Part shown: in pieces, positions 13,648-28,082 of the stretch
Layout: each line of letters opens with the position of its first letter
How positions within the stretch are numbered: position 1 is the first letter of the stretch
Assembly (NCBI RefSeq): GCF_027596085.1
Contig: NC_072469.1
Location: 19,819,281 to 19,883,280, forward strand
Direction: 5' to 3'
Origin: Anoplopoma fimbria
Taxonomy: Eukaryota > Chordata > Actinopteri > Perciformes > Anoplopomatidae
Length of the DNA stretch: 64,000 nucleotides
Position numbers and translations under genes: made by a program
The notes under the pieces: model-generated
Seen by the model: only the letters and a program-made list of their open reading frames with translations
Databases searched by the model: none
What the model was told of the DNA's origin: nothing

Positions 13648-15549
13648 GGCTGCTGGCTGTAGCCTTGTAATAAATGAACAAGACAAATATGATCGTACTT
13701 CCACCAATGTTGAACATCGCCTTTGAGGATTTGCAATATTTCCATAGCCAATAAACCAATTAAACTTGATTTTGTTACTGATGAGGACAATAACACACAC
13801 AGACACATTTTAAATGAAACTTATATATCATTTAACAATTTTACAATGTCCAACAAACATTCTTATTTTTCTGGCTGGAAACCACAGCAGTATGTCAGAT
13901 ACATTTTCTGAAAAAAATCAAAAAAATCATCAAAGCCCTGCAATGTAGAGCTTTGGTCTCGCGATGAGCCCACATTCACAACTCCTCAGCTCTTTATTAG
14001 TCTATCCAGAAACTAAAATTAACCGATCTGCTCTGTAACATATTACAACACCAGCAGCGACAGGCCGGTCTATCGTATTTGACTTCAGTCCCTGTGTCTC
14101 TCTTAATGTATGGAGGAGATTAATGCACCATTACTGTAAGGCCATTATTGTATAGCCACAAGGGAAGACAATTATTCAGGCCTTCTTTTTATAGTGAGTG
14201 GTGTCAAGGACGGGGATGGAGCATCCTTTATGTCTGTGAGAGTGTCTGTGTCTGAAGCTTCAGTGACGCACATACTTGGGGGCAGCAACTCTACACAAAA
14301 CCAATCCATTTTCACTTGTGACAATTAGCAACTAGACGCACACAAACATACACTCACACAAACATGTGCATATTGATTCTATGCTTGTTCTATGGAGCAG
14401 TGTCACCTCTCTGCAGCAACACAACCATCATTAACTAAAGAACAAATGAGCCATCAGTCTGTACACAGTGGAAAAAAGAGTAGGCTATTCCAACAGCCAA
14501 ACCCTCCTTAGGTGACACTGATTGGAGAGTTCCTCCGCGCTTCAATGCTTCACCAATTTTGTTCAGCCGTCTGAAACAAGAGAGGTTGTGGGCTTAACTG
14601 AACCCCATCTTGGTAAGCTGATGTAGATGTGAGCTCTCTCTCTTTACCAACAGCTACTACACCGCAGCTAGATTCCTTGTTTTGGCCCAAAGAACTAAAC
14701 TCTGGGTTATTACATTCCTGTTGATCACACAGTCTCTGATCAGTACAATTGACCTGTATGTATCCATGTCTTAGTAAATTGAATCTTACCCTATCACCAC
14801 ACAAGAATGTCAATGTTAGATTGTTTTGCAAGATCATTGTCAGTGCCAACATTTTTTTTTTAATTCTTGCTTTTTGTACGAAGACCACAGTAATGTTGTG
14901 TTTAGGGAGAGATAGTGGCTATGGCAAATACACAATGAATGAGGTATGCTGAATATCAGGCAACATAAACACTAGGTAAAAGTTAGGGAAAGATCAAGAT
15001 TACAGCATTGTAGTGCAGACATTAATGCAGGTCTGTGAGAGGAGGCAAACTCAGGTCTCCAGCCTGCATGAAACAAAGTCAGCCACCACCCAAATCACGC
15101 AAATCACGCACTTCCTTTCCAACTCGATACGTATAGGTTAAACAATTTTCTACATTGGTAATGAACGTTGGTATTGGGCGTTAAATATAGATTTGCGGAA
15201 TTTCACAATATTGATGTAATTCCTGGAGATGCTGGGCTGATGACATTAAAAGATTTACATCAAAAATGATGTTTAAATGGTTGAGCTATTGACCAGCCAG
15301 TAAGTATTGCAAAATTCTCCTTTGCAGCTTAATTTTTTATCTGTTGTAACTTTTGAACAATTCCTGTGTGAATTTGTTTTGACACAAGAAGTTTACTATT
15401 ACTGATTTGAAACACACACAAGAATTGTTACAAAATATAAAAAATATAGGTTTTGTTACCACCGCCACATTTTGACTGTCAGTACAAAGAAGTTTACCTG
15501 TGTAATACTGTCAGATAACAAGAGTTCAGGCTGACACTTTCAGTGCTCA

Positions 15550-15600
15550 GAGAGAGAGAGACAGACAGACAGACAGAGAGAGAGGGAAAGAGAAAGAGAA

Positions 15601-15647
<47 letters not shown>

Positions 15648-15648
15648 A
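15550..15648. repeat. (AG)n-rich purine tract
   Basis: About 100 bp of GA repeat with ACAG and AAAG variants. Confidence 0.95.
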
Positions 15649-18342
15649 TGGCTTTGGTCAGAAAAATAGGTCATACTGATGTATCTCTCAGGAGAATGAA
15701 GAGGAAGCTGCATTTTCCCTAAAGGACACACCACATGCATCAATCAACCACGTCGCACTGATACTAAATCATCTCAAACGCTTATAAAAACACCACATCC
15801 CACACCGTGCTGCAGAGCACTTGGCTCTGATGCCGACTATCACCTCAGAGAGTCAGCAGAGGATGGGCGAACTGAGGACAAGGCCTTGTTGGAGCACTAA
15901 AAGGGCAGGTGCAGCCAAGCGCTAAATGAACTGCTTGTTTTAGACACTCTCCAATGGATCAGAGTTTCGTCACAGCCAGAGGGAAGGAGATTGAGAACGG
16001 CTTCACTGAAATTACTATTTGGACGGAAGGTGAACACAGGGAACCGACTTTGCACATCTGCATTAAAACTACTCAAAGTCTTATTTATTTCAGTGTGTGT
16101 GATGCATTTATTATTGGGAAATATGTGCTGGAGATTGTACGACACTGGGCTTGAAGAAATGTGGGAATAGCTCACTGTAACGCCTTTCAAAGCCAAGCTC
16201 TGTTGTTTTTTTTGTGATGGCCTTTCTTTGTGTCTCCGATCATTTGTCTTCCTACATCCACCTGACAGCAGAAACAAGGTGTTTTTGTAACCCCAGGATA
16301 CGACCAGTATCTGTCAAAATTACATCAAGAGGAGTCATCATAGAGAAAACACAAGCAACAAGAATAGTGGGCTACAGGGCTTTAGTTTTGGCTTTTGGTT
16401 TAGGGCACATACTGCATATCTACTCAAATGTATTAATCCACTAACTGCTCCACCATTTGAGTAGTTGTAAAGTAAGAAGCAAAGCACCTAGTGTGAACTG
16501 GCCGGTCCACAGTCATTACTTTAATATCAGCAATCAACCAAGGAACCTTATTCATACTTAACATCATAAGGCAAGAGCAGTGTAAGTGGTTACACACGCC
16601 GTTTGCAAATGAATTAGTGATTGGAAAGGCTTAAAGAAAGTTTCAGAATATGCAGAATATTGGCCTATTTTGCTTTTATAAAGCAATGTCAGCATCCCTC
16701 CCTACCACTGAAGCAAGCTGTATGGTTGCAGAGGATGTGGAAAAACTACAGGAGAAAAACAAAGTAATGTCTTGAAAAAGTAAAAATCGCACCAATAAAC
16801 TGTATGCCAGGTGTAAATATGTTGAAACGTTGTCTATACACCCTTTTAAATTTGCAGGAAGAAGATTAAACCACACAGAGAGTTTAAAAATGATTAAGAT
16901 TATGCGGATTACATGGTAAATAAATAATCTAGGACTTTACTTGTCAATATAACACATACCTAACTCAAAATGGCAACTACATATGAAAGTTTTGGCACCA
17001 ACTGTTCCATGAGAACTGTTCCATAAAGAAATGCATTTAATACTTAGATTATTCTATTGCTGATATTTGGGCAACAGGTCTTTTTCATTGACATTTTGAC
17101 ATGTCACAGCAGGAAATACATTTCTGTAAAAGATCAAATTAATGATGGCTGAATTCCATTTAGCCGCTTCAGTTTCAGGGTCTTCCTGAAATTAAGCATG
17201 CTTGCTCACTTTCATATTGCCATGCTTCATTTGGACAACTAAGTAGAACTGATGATGTTATCAGTAACCCCTGAGCTTTACAACTATTACAATTCAAAAT
17301 CGCTGTTCTCCTCAAAAAAAAAAAAAGCAAACCTCTTTTGCTTTTTCCCAGGCCAACGCTTTGGATGTGAATACTGCCAGCTTAAATGAAGCTTAGGTCA
17401 TGCCAAAAAAAAAAAAAAAAAAAAACACCAGTGGCTTTTTAACTTGATTAGTGCAGACACACCACACTCTCTCTCTCCTCCTGAACTGTACACACAGTGG
17501 GAACATTCAAATCCTTTAACGGAGGCTCAGAATGAGGAATGGCCCTTGATTGTTTGTCACTGTTTGACATCTACCTGCTGTGTCACATCCATCACTACCT
17601 GGCCAATTACCACTCTATGCAGAGCAGGAGAGGAGGCTGGTAAGGTGAGAATGCTGCACCTAATCTGTTAAGACACCCTCACATACATGCAAACACATTG
17701 TGACCTCAAGTGTTAGAAATCTCAACACATGCTAATTGAATCCTCCTCTGAGTCACTGTGCATGTGACAAAATGTTGAGAGCTACACAAACTCTAAGAAT
17801 GGGTTGTAATTCTGGCTGAGTGATCTCTATTTTTTCCTTGAATGGATAGCTCAGAATAGCAGGCTTATTCATCTCGTATGTGGATGAATGTATTCCTGGT
17901 GTCTCCCGAAAGAGCTTCCCAAGATAACCCAGTGTTATTGTCAACAAGTGTCTGCGTTCACTACAAAACAAAACATCAGACCTCATCTGCACTGAGCCTG
18001 TGAAACCTGCACACCCACTCAGAGGTGCTGCCAAGTAAGGGTTTTCAGTTTGCATTCCTTTGGGTTAAAGGTTGTTTTTTTTCTGCAACCATGGCTCTGA
18101 GGCAAAAACATGACATTCTTAATAGCTTGTGCTAATTAAACCAGTGTCCCTATCGGAAAAGATGAGTCACATTCTGCACCTGCTGAATCTGGTATTAGTT
18201 TCCTCCAAGCACTCTGAACTGTGTCGAGCTGTGAGGCAAAGCTACCTGCAAAGATGCCTCATTTAAAACCAGCACATATGCGTTTTATTCAGACTGCCAC
18301 AGTGGCTGACTGCATAATAACATCTGTGTGAAATCCTGCCAG

Positions 18343-18437
<95 letters not shown>

Positions 18438-18438
18438 C
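18343..18438. repeat. Compound (AT)n(GT)n microsatellite
   Basis: About 70 bp of pure AT alternation passes directly into about 25 bp of GT alternation. It lies about 240 bp inside intron 1 from the putative MYRIP first-exon donor. Confidence 0.95.
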
Positions 18439-18526
18439 ACAGTGAATCGGGCAGCTTACAGCAAATGGTACTGAAAAGGTGATTTTTTTCACAGAAACGT
18501 GCGTTTTCATATCAAGGTGCAAACGT

Positions 18527-18528
<2 letters not shown>

Positions 18529-18585
<57 letters not shown>
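18529..18585. repeat. (CA)n microsatellite
   Basis: A near-perfect CA array, about 90 bp from the AT/GT array and on the other side of a short unique stretch. Confidence 0.95.
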
Positions 18586-18588
<3 letters not shown>

Positions 18589-18680
18589 CTAGACTCGTGT
18601 TTCCATCGTTCATTCCTGCTCATCACACCGGGCTATCGTTCACCTATATTCGCAGTGAGTTGATGTGGAGAATCACTTAC

Positions 18681-18900
18681 ACAGGATCAGTGGGTGCCGG
18701 ATGACCGCCAGCTACAGTCTCTTTCACGTTATCCCAGATACTGACAAAAAGACGCGGAGGGATGCGCCTCTGCAGGTGTAAACTTCCGCGACACCTGTCT
18801 GTCTCTCCCAGATACTTTTGGCTTGTCTCTCTTCTTCTACCCGGCTTATTATTTCTCTCCCCCCTCCCCTAAAGGCAGCAGACGCAGGAAACCGCTGAAT
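18681..18900 (-). other. myrip: Putative noncoding first exon of the MYRIP gene
   Basis: On the minus strand, CTGATCCTGT is followed by a perfect donor GTAAGT at 18680-18675. Upstream lies a C/T-rich, CpG-containing segment without a useful open frame. The MYRIP coding exon starts with an acceptor, so an untranslated first exon is required upstream of it, and this is the best donor next to promoter-like DNA. The upper boundary (transcription start) is a guess. The link between the two exons, across about 7.2 kb, is inferred rather than seen. Confidence 0.4.
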
Positions 18901-19235
18901 GGGTGATCACGAGGTTTGTATTACACGGAGGAGGAAGGAGGAGGAGGAGGAGGAGGAGGAGGAGGGAGGACGCACGGCGAGCGAGGTGAGGGATTGGCAC
19001 CCAACCTTGATTCTTCCTGTGTTCATGGTGACACGCAGCAGTGACGGGATTGAGCTATGAGGGAGATCTGCAGGTTGGAAATCAGAGATATTTCTCTTCC
19101 TGCATGGATGATCTGATACTTAATCCATTTTTTTGTTTATCCTGCAGTCACCTGGGCACCCTGTGCTTCCAATTTGGCAATGCTGCTCCTAGAGGAGGAG
19201 GAGGAGGAGGAGGAGGAGGAAGAGGAGGATCCACT
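18901..19235 (-). promoter_or_regulatory. Candidate MYRIP promoter region with two GGA tracts
   Basis: This is GC-rich compared with its surroundings. It holds two purine tracts made mainly of GGA/GAG repeats, at about 18926-18970 and 19193-19231. No clear TATA box is visible upstream of the putative first exon. The purine tracts could form triplex or G-quadruplex structures. Assignment as a promoter rests on position only. Confidence 0.3.
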
Positions 19236-22200
19236 GTGTTGAGTAGGCTCCATTCACAAAACCAGTCAGTGCAATTAACCTCCAATTAATCCAGTATCTA
19301 TCTCTCAGGTTCTCAAGTCTCTGTCTGCGATCAAACAATTTCATCACCTCACTATTTTAATGATCGGTTTAACTTGACGTATTTCAGTTCAGTAAGAAGT
19401 AATGTGAAGCATTTATACATCAAATGCATTAAAAACAAAAGTTTAAGAAAAAATTCTATAGAGGAATTATGGAAAATAAAAATTGCAATAAGGGTCTGCA
19501 TACAGGCAAAATCCAATCCATCCAGGTAGCTATAAAAAAAACTGACATGGTCACACCATTACATTACCATGAGTGTATATTTGCAGATCCACTTGAGAAC
19601 CCACCTTCTTCCTGAGTTGTGGTCTGGCAGAGTTGAGGAGAAAAATGGGCTGTTTGTTCTCTTTATTAGAGCACAGCCCTCTGGAAAAAACCCGCTGACA
19701 GTGGTTCTTTGCAAAAACACTTTCTTGGCTGTGGTTCTTGCTCAACAAGGTATATTTTAACAAGATAAATTACAATAACAGGCTACTTTATAGAGATTAT
19801 AAATCAAGCTGTACTAATGCTTTCTCTATCCGTAGTCTAATTGGGGCTGCATTTTACAACAGAAAGGGCTACTGCAAGGAAAACCTTTCCAAATCATATA
19901 TTCTTATTATTAGACCCTATTTTCACTTACAAAAGCACCTCCATGAGTCATCATAGATTGAAAGCTGGGTCCCTGTGTGCCTCACTCGCGTCACACCCTT
20001 GATATACATACATAAACAGAATCAGTCACAACGCTGCTGCTGTGAGTCTTTGTGCAATCTTAGGTATCTGATTCCTGTCACACTTTCATTGTACACAGAT
20101 AATACAAACAATAAATGTACTGCAAATATTTGAGGCCAGAGAGCACACAGTTCATGGAGGGACATTCACACACATGCAGTGTTCAATTCTACACAACAAA
20201 GATTGGCACAAAGACGAATTGCATCAATTTTCCTTCTAAGTTGTGCTCTTTCTCCCTTCTGTGTGTGGACATCCCTGTCAACCCTGTGCATATTATCCCC
20301 CGGCCTAGAAGTAGGTATTTGGGTCCTAAACCCTAAGCAGACACACTGGGACGTACTGTTGTGCTTTAACATAGACTGATAAAAGCTACACAGTAAGTTC
20401 AGGAATCTTGTCCATTTGTTATTTCTAGACATGTAACTTTTCTAAACATCATCCTTTAGGGAAATTTCTAAATTTCAGCCAAAATGTATAGAAACTGTAT
20501 TCTAATACTGTTAGCTCATATAATTAGCCTAGTGTAGAAATATAAAGTCTTGGCAATCATTGTAAGAAGGTCACAGACAGGGATTATTAAAATCTTTAAC
20601 TTGAGCAAGTATGACTGCGTAGCGGATGTTCAGTGGTGCACTTTAAAAGGAGTGTGCTTATTATGGTTCAGCAATCATTGCTTGGAGATTTAAATAACAC
20701 ATGTCTGGCCTGTTTAACTGCTGTTTTCATCGCTTCGTCTGAAAGATGTAGTTAAAGCACAGCAAACAAACACATTGAAATACAATCACAGCTAATGGTG
20801 TAACACTACGACTAAGTCAATCAGGTGAACTAGAAGCAGAAGAGAGGAGGCAGAGCAGACATCCCCATGACAGGATTGAAAGAGAAGCAACTTTCCTTGC
20901 CATGGACACTCCCAGTACAACCCCACTCCTCTATTGTAGGTCACTAAGGGGCTTCAGTGTAGAGTGAGGGGTCATACCGGGGGGTTTACGTCAGCAATCC
21001 ACTGGTCACAAGGACATTTCTGCAACTGCTGGTCACATACATGTTTGAGTAAAGCTTATTAAAGGCTTCATACACCAGTAGTACTGGTGTTTGTGCTTCA
21101 TGCTCTGATGCTGAGTCACTTGTAGAATGACACTGCATTTACATCTGCAAATCTGAGGTGAATAAAAGTATAATCTCTTAATTTTGTGGCTTATCCGTTG
21201 AACTTTTCCTATTTCTGAAAAGGCTACATACAGTAGGGGGATGTGAACATTTCTGCCTGGGGGATTTGGTTTGTTACACGAGAGTATGTGCGTTTGCACA
21301 CTTTTAATAATCCTATCAAGCTCGCTACTGGGAACAGAGGGAATATTCATGCAGTCATCCCCAGTAGCCTCCGTGTGAAAATGCAATCAGCAGGTCAGAG
21401 TGGCGTGCTTTAACACTTATCAGCAATGTGCAATATAGTTTCTGACCATGGGAGCCCTCAAAGCCTGCCTAGGAGTTATGATTGCTAAAGTGGAATATTT
21501 AGAGTGACAAAGGAACTCAAAGCATTCGGGTCCTTCTATCCGTGTCACATGCTTGTGTTGCAGTGTTGTGTGCGCACATGTGTATGTGTGTGGGTATTGT
21601 CCGTGGTGACTTTCAGTGTTTCTGTGTGTGTTTGGAGGCAGATTACAGCTCCACAGCCTGAATGTCGGCATTTGTGGTCCCTTTTCTCCCAGGGCTTCAC
21701 TGCACACTATATGATCTCGTCCTTCTACCAAATGTCAGCCTTCAAAACCATATAAACGGGCAATTTATCAAAACTGTATGTTAGCAGCCAGTAAGAGTCG
21801 ATTTAAGGTTGTTTTGTCGGGGAAAATTGTAACAGGCAACAATTTGTTACTGTAATTTCACCCAGGAAGATAATACTTACCACTCAAATATATAGCCGCT
21901 GGACGAGGTACTGACAAGCTTTAAGCAAAGCTCAGCCACCAGGGGTCCTCCAAAATAAACCTTCCTTTTGGTTTCTCTGTGAACTATTGTCATAAAATCC
22001 ATGATTTAGCTAAATTGACCAAAAACAACCCAAATCCTAAAATATCTGGAGTTGTGGCTTGTGCTATAAAGATCCAAATATATCCAAAATATGGAGATTT
22101 AGGGCTAATACACACTTCCGTCAAAATTATAACATATCACTTCCACTATAGCGGGTCTTCTAAATATCTAAAAATACATTCAATGAAAAAAGTGTTGAAT

Positions 22201-24429
22201 TTAAGAAACAATCCAGCCAGCCAGCCAGCACAATAGAGGATTTATAACTTTGAAAGCAAAGAGTGCCTTTCTGATTTTTTTTTTTATCAAACCTCAGTTT
22301 GTTCCTGAATATGCTCAGAGATCATATTTCCTGTAATAAAAACACAGTGACCACTCTGTTTTCATGCAGGCAGCAGGTGCATCGGATGCACTTATCTAAG
22401 AAGACAGGCTTTGGCACCTGCGACACTCAACATTCAGTCTCTCCTCAGTGATCCATGATCTATATTGACCTACATACATAAGCCTGCCTGTGTCTCCACC
22501 TATAACACAACAGTGATTCTCAGGGGGGAAGCATTTGAAGGCCGTACCACTTCTTCTGAGATGTAGACAACTTCTGACAGATCATTTTCCACCAACCAAA
22601 AGGATTGTCTCAAACGACCGCTGTAAACTTTAAGACTCACTTGCAAATAGTCTTTGGGCTAGTCTTGTTAACTCAGAAAGTCAGAAAATTAGCAGATTTA
22701 ACTATGTGTGAATGCTCAATTGTGCTTAAGTAAGTGTAATGTAATTTGAAAATCTTTGAGTGTTCGTTAAGGCATACCGAGCAATACTTCCATCAGCAGG
22801 GACTGACCTCTCTTGAGTAGAATTGTACATTATTACTCTGTAAACTACAAGTAGCTATAAAGCAGATGTTAACAAGCTCATAAAGCATATTTAGTTATTT
22901 CTTAATCAATGGAAAGCAATTAATAAAATGCATCATTTGTTTTCATTGCTATCAAAGGATTAAAGGCCTGAGATATCAAAGACTTGTGGGTCAGAGTATT
23001 GATTTTGGATTAAAGCTCCTGCTTTTAATCCAACAATAATGTGTGTGTTAAGTCCTCTGCTGTCTATCTACTAATGCCCAAGATGAGCAACATATTTCCC
23101 CCTCTGCTGTGGGCTTGTTCAGTCTGCAGTCACTCGGCTTATTACTTTTAAACATACATTTTCTTTGTGTTTGTCAGTGATGAGGTGAAGGTGAAGCCTC
23201 TGCCCACTCAGCATGACTAATTGCCCATAAGTGGCCAACACAGTGTTGGAAACAAAGCATCACATATAACAAACAAAGAGTGAGTCACTCCATGCATTGT
23301 TCTGTTATTCATAGTGTGGAGTAATGGGAAGAATTTGTATTTAATTGTACAGGGAGCGGATTAAAGAGAAGCTTGTACATTCTTTTTTTGATAAATAGAT
23401 TGATGGCGTTTTGTCATTTTTACATTTGATAAATGCATTTGAAATCCCTCAGGGTGGATGGGGCTTCAGTGGCGGAAGGGATTCATGAAGCCATTTTCCA
23501 TGTTACAGCTAATAAACAAGAGCTGATTGTCCACTGGGTTGAGTAATGAGTTAAAGCAGGAGCTGAGGAAAATCACACACGTAATGGAAAACAACTGCTT
23601 TACCTCCTCGTTACTCTATACACAACTCAGCCATGACGGTTTAGTACTGGATGGAGCCAGTTTTCTCAGGTGCTGCAGAAATGTCTTCAGAGCAGATGGT
23701 CATTAAGACTGATTTGCATTTGAACAAAAAAAACAAAAATGCAATGCATGAACATGGCAGGTCACGGAAAGAAAAGTGTCTGGAAAACCAGAGGTCAGAT
23801 ATTCCTGTGAGGAAGGTTGGCCTTCAGCTTAAAAACTCATTTTCTGGTCAGATCCAATTTGACTGTGTTTTTCATGTACAGTGCAAAGCTTTCTAGATTG
23901 GCACTCACTCTTAAATATGTTCCTTTTAGTACTCCAGTAGCCCATAACTAACTCTTTTCCCTTCCAGTGTTTAGAAACCACAACATATTGATAGTCTGGT
24001 CAATCTCCTCCCAGACTATATTAGTCACACAGCAGCCCCTTCCTTTCCTGTGTTTATTTCACAAATAAAGTGAGTGAGAGTAAATTTGCCAGGCGCTCAA
24101 CATCCCTGTTGCTTGCCAATAGTTTTCACCAGCCAAGTTTTCTGTTTATTAAAGTGGTGTTTTTGTTGCTAGCCACCCAGAATAAGCAACACTTGTTAAC
24201 ACATACCACCTGTGAATGAGCCCAGCCTATGATCAGGAGTTGATGAGTGCACTCGCACATCTGAAGAAATGATCAAATAATGTAATGCCTTTAACAAATT
24301 TTATCTTCTCGCCCAAAGATACATTACCATTATTTTGCATGCTATCAAACACTTAAATTATGCAAAATGCCACAAATTAAACCTGAATTAATCAATATTA
24401 TTTATATTCAAGGTACTCTGTATGATATT

Positions 24430-24900
24430 TGGAGGGTCTCAACAGCTCTTAACATGACGACGGTTGAGCCGGCGGTTCGCAGCTAACGGGGCTATCAGTG
24501 CAAATAACGCTAAAAGTGCTGGCAGAGCTAACAGTGTCTACCTGAGGGGGAACTGGAGGGTGGGTGCTACGCTTCCAAAATGACGGCGTTATCAGTAACC
24601 AATGTATGAAAGCAATGCCAAGTGGCCGTAGTGAGTTAACCAGTTGGGCACGCTCATATGCACAAAAAGCCCTGGCGACCGGCCCGTCTATGTAAACAAA
24701 GCAAGGAGAAGCTTGGATACCAACCGACACAGAGGGAGAGTGACTTGGTCTCTGCTCTGGTAGACATTGATCCAATATAGCTTTACAGAGCAAATAGTTA
24801 GTTGCTGCTTTAGCAATGCTCTGATTATGAAATGTTCCAAAGTTGACAATGGGTCAATTACTATGTGCAATGCGAAAGCGGTCACTCATTGACGGACCCA
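24430..24900. mobile_element. Candidate dispersed repeat, family not named
   Basis: A GC-richer island in AT-rich DNA with many GCTAACNG-type words and a 114-codon minus-strand open frame without recognisable domains. Its texture resembles non-autonomous repeats found in percomorph introns. I cannot show termini or target duplications. Confidence 0.35.
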
Positions 24901-27900
24901 TAGAGAATTTTGTTCAGTCTCACAGCTCTCGTAGCTCATCACGGTTATTTCAAGATGCAGCCCACAGATTTTAAAATCACATTATATACCAATATATTAA
25001 ATCGTAACCCGTTAATCATGATAAGTATCATATTACTAGACTCTCAGTACCTAGCCCTATACCAAATATGTGACTTCTACGTAATACAATGCATTAAGGG
25101 CATAGAAAATCAATTATTATCATGAGATCTTATACACAGTAAAGTGTAAGATTCAGCATGACTAACAACAAACATTTAAAGAGACTGTTTACCTAATTCT
25201 GCTAACATGATTGCTCTCCTACTCTGTGGAGCAAGCCGGTTTGCTGCTGATTATCAAGGACCGTAAGACCCGCAAGTTTTTAATATGCAGGCAAAGTAGC
25301 AGACAAACTGACAAAGACAGTCAGCACAAAGACATCTGTCTGTTAGGAGTCAAACACTATGATTTCAGATTCATGTTCACGCAGACAAAAAGATGATTTC
25401 AGTTCCTTTCTGCATCACATCCAGTGAAAAGCATGTTTTTTATGGATCCATATTCATCCAACAACAACATTCTGCGCACTGGTTATGATACATGTGCAAT
25501 AGTGCATGTGTGGCAGCAGCTGGAAACATCTGTATAGCAGCATACACGTCAGACTGAGCCCATCCACACCTTGTCTCACCCAGATACCGACACGGTCGGC
25601 TCCCTCCTCTTGTCAAAGGCTTCAACTCTCAGTGGCAGTGTTTGAATCCAACTCCTTGCTGCCATGGTAACCAGAGCAGAGAAAGGATTGGATATAAATG
25701 AGAGATAGTGAGAGGGCATGACCCACACTACGTCTGACACTCTCTCATGATATCGTGTTTAGTATTCTGGCTGAATGTACAATGGTCGGTGTGCTGTGAT
25801 AATAACCAGACAAGTTGGGCTTAATGACCAATTTCCTACTTATTCATTGCTGCCATAAATATATAACATCACTAATAGTACGATCATGTAAAGTGCGAGC
25901 ATCATGCAACTTCTCAAAGACACTGTGCAGTGGAAATGATCAATTAGGAGCTTCAAGACGTTCAGTTTAAATGACCTGTATGATGACTTGTACAGAAGAA
26001 AAGATAGTACAAATACATCAGTAAAGGCTGCTGACTCTGATTGATCTTTCTCTGGGAACAGATCTACATATTTCACTTCATATTGGTGCTTGTACAAGTT
26101 ACATCAGTGTAATTTGTTTAGTTGGTTTAATAACTTTTTATAACAGATGAATTGTCTCATTTTTAGCTGAAAAGGTAGCATGTTGATGCTAGCCTTGATA
26201 AAAGAAATCGCCATGGTTTTAAAAAACGTAGTGTACACAACTTGTTCCTGTTTCACACAGGTTTGATAGCTGCTGCCCTTAAAACGTGTTTTGCAATTGT
26301 GTTCTGTTCAACAGCGGCAGCCATTTTTTAACCTGGAACAATAGAAAGACACTTACTATCAGCAATTTTTACCCCAACAATTGCAGGTGCAGTTTGAAAA
26401 TAGCTACTGATAATCAGTGTTCGTCAGTCTTTTTAAAACTTCTAAAAAGAATACTAAGTAATAAAATGGCTGTAACCCAGCAAAAGTTTCAACATGCCCT
26501 ACTTTCTTGTTTTTGTGGAGTAACTTTTTTTAAACCACCAAAGATATTGACTCCCTTGAGACGTCAAATCCCCACAGAGCCCCCAGCTACAGGGACTTAT
26601 GATTTAATTGATTATCTACAGACTGAATGTTTTCTCTTCCTGGGAGTTTTGATGTCAAAATTGATAAGTTATGGTTCTCTGTAGACGAATCTAAAGGGCG
26701 GCATTTGGAGTAAAGCCGTATTTCATCAGCCTGGTGTGGGAGAATGAGGGCTGCGATTGCTTAGTGCCTTTTTATTCAGTGAAAGTCTGTGGCGGGCATC
26801 AGATGTGAGATTAAAGACAAATACTGTGAGTAAGTGATGATATATTTAGGATTCATTTTGAGTCAAATGAGCGCTCCTCTGTGTGTTAATGCTCAAACAG
26901 CCAAGGACACATAAACGGAAAGTGAAATGTAAGAGGCGAGACAATAATTCCTCTTTGTTCAATGACAATCACACAAATCACAGCACAGCCACACAGTTTT
27001 TCCTCAGCCTCGTCCTTGGCTTCCTCCGCTGTTTCCACATGGGAGTGTTGAAAGCCTTGCTGCTTTTCTCTCACTTGTACCTATCACCAAGCTGTTACCA
27101 AAGCAGCTGCATAGAAAAGAAGAGGACGATGTGCTGTAGAGAAGTATTGATTTGTAATCAGACCTATAAGTGTCCAAGTGAGGGATGAGACATGAGTTTC
27201 AGTATCTCATTTCTCAGCTAGAGGTTACATGACCGGACAGAAACACACTGTTCACGTCTCACCCTTCCAACACACAGGAGTTCTCCTCTTTTGCCAGACA
27301 CATATACAGTTTTAACATACAATTACACAGAGACATGATTGGAAGTGCTATTTGGAGCATGACTGAGTTTAGGTTGCCAAATGGAGTCCTGAATAGGACG
27401 AATTTCACCTGGCTGCACAAGGAGGCTAATTGACTGTTATGTCAGTGGTTCATTTCATCTGGAAGCAAGCCAAGAGTGAAGCAATTCCTCACGTACTGGC
27501 TATTATTGGTTTTAGTATTCATGGAAATACATATCCAAGAACTGTAAAGGGTAGCTGTATTGTTGTTGTTTTTTTAAATTCACAGCAACATTGCTCTATA
27601 AAGCACCGAGCTCAGAACCAACACAATCCTTTGTGATGTGATGGAGAGAGCTCATGACTTTCTCCAAATCAAAGATTGATTTTGGGGGTTTCCTAGATTG
27701 GTTTTCATACTGAGTGTTCAGACAAAATGCAAAGCATATTTCTGAGGCAGCATGTCTGCATACAAATAAATGTAAAGACACAATTAGAAACAAATCCGCA
27801 GAGTGGGGCTTATTGACGCGTAGACGCATCTTGCTAGCTAGCTTACAGCTAACACTGGATAACGCTTGCATGTCTTTACGTTTAATCAAGCTAGCAACCA

Positions 27901-28082
27901 ACTATCTTTGCTTAGCATAAAGACTGGAAGCAGGGTGAAACAGCTGTCCAAAGGTTACAAAATCCACCTGCATCTAGGGTGCAAGTGTTTGTTCCAGAAA
28001 GGCAAACTATCAAACTGGTCGGATCAGCCTTTTCAACAAATCAAATATTTAACAAATGTTTCAATTTCTCATTAATTCATTT

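Larger units (their letters stand above)
11475..18670 (-). other. Presumed MYRIP intron 1, no coding exon recognised
   Basis: Between the coding exon and the putative noncoding exon I see no supported coding exon. The segment holds a fold-back element at 13461-13647, an AG-rich tract at 15550-15648, an A21 run at 17405-17425 and the AT/GT compound microsatellite near 18343. The scattered open frames are short and lack splice context or recognisable domains. Confidence 0.5.

Noticed and set aside
24449..24793. 114-codon minus-strand open frame
   Set aside because: It lies in a repeat-like island and shows no recognisable domain, splice context or conserved motif.
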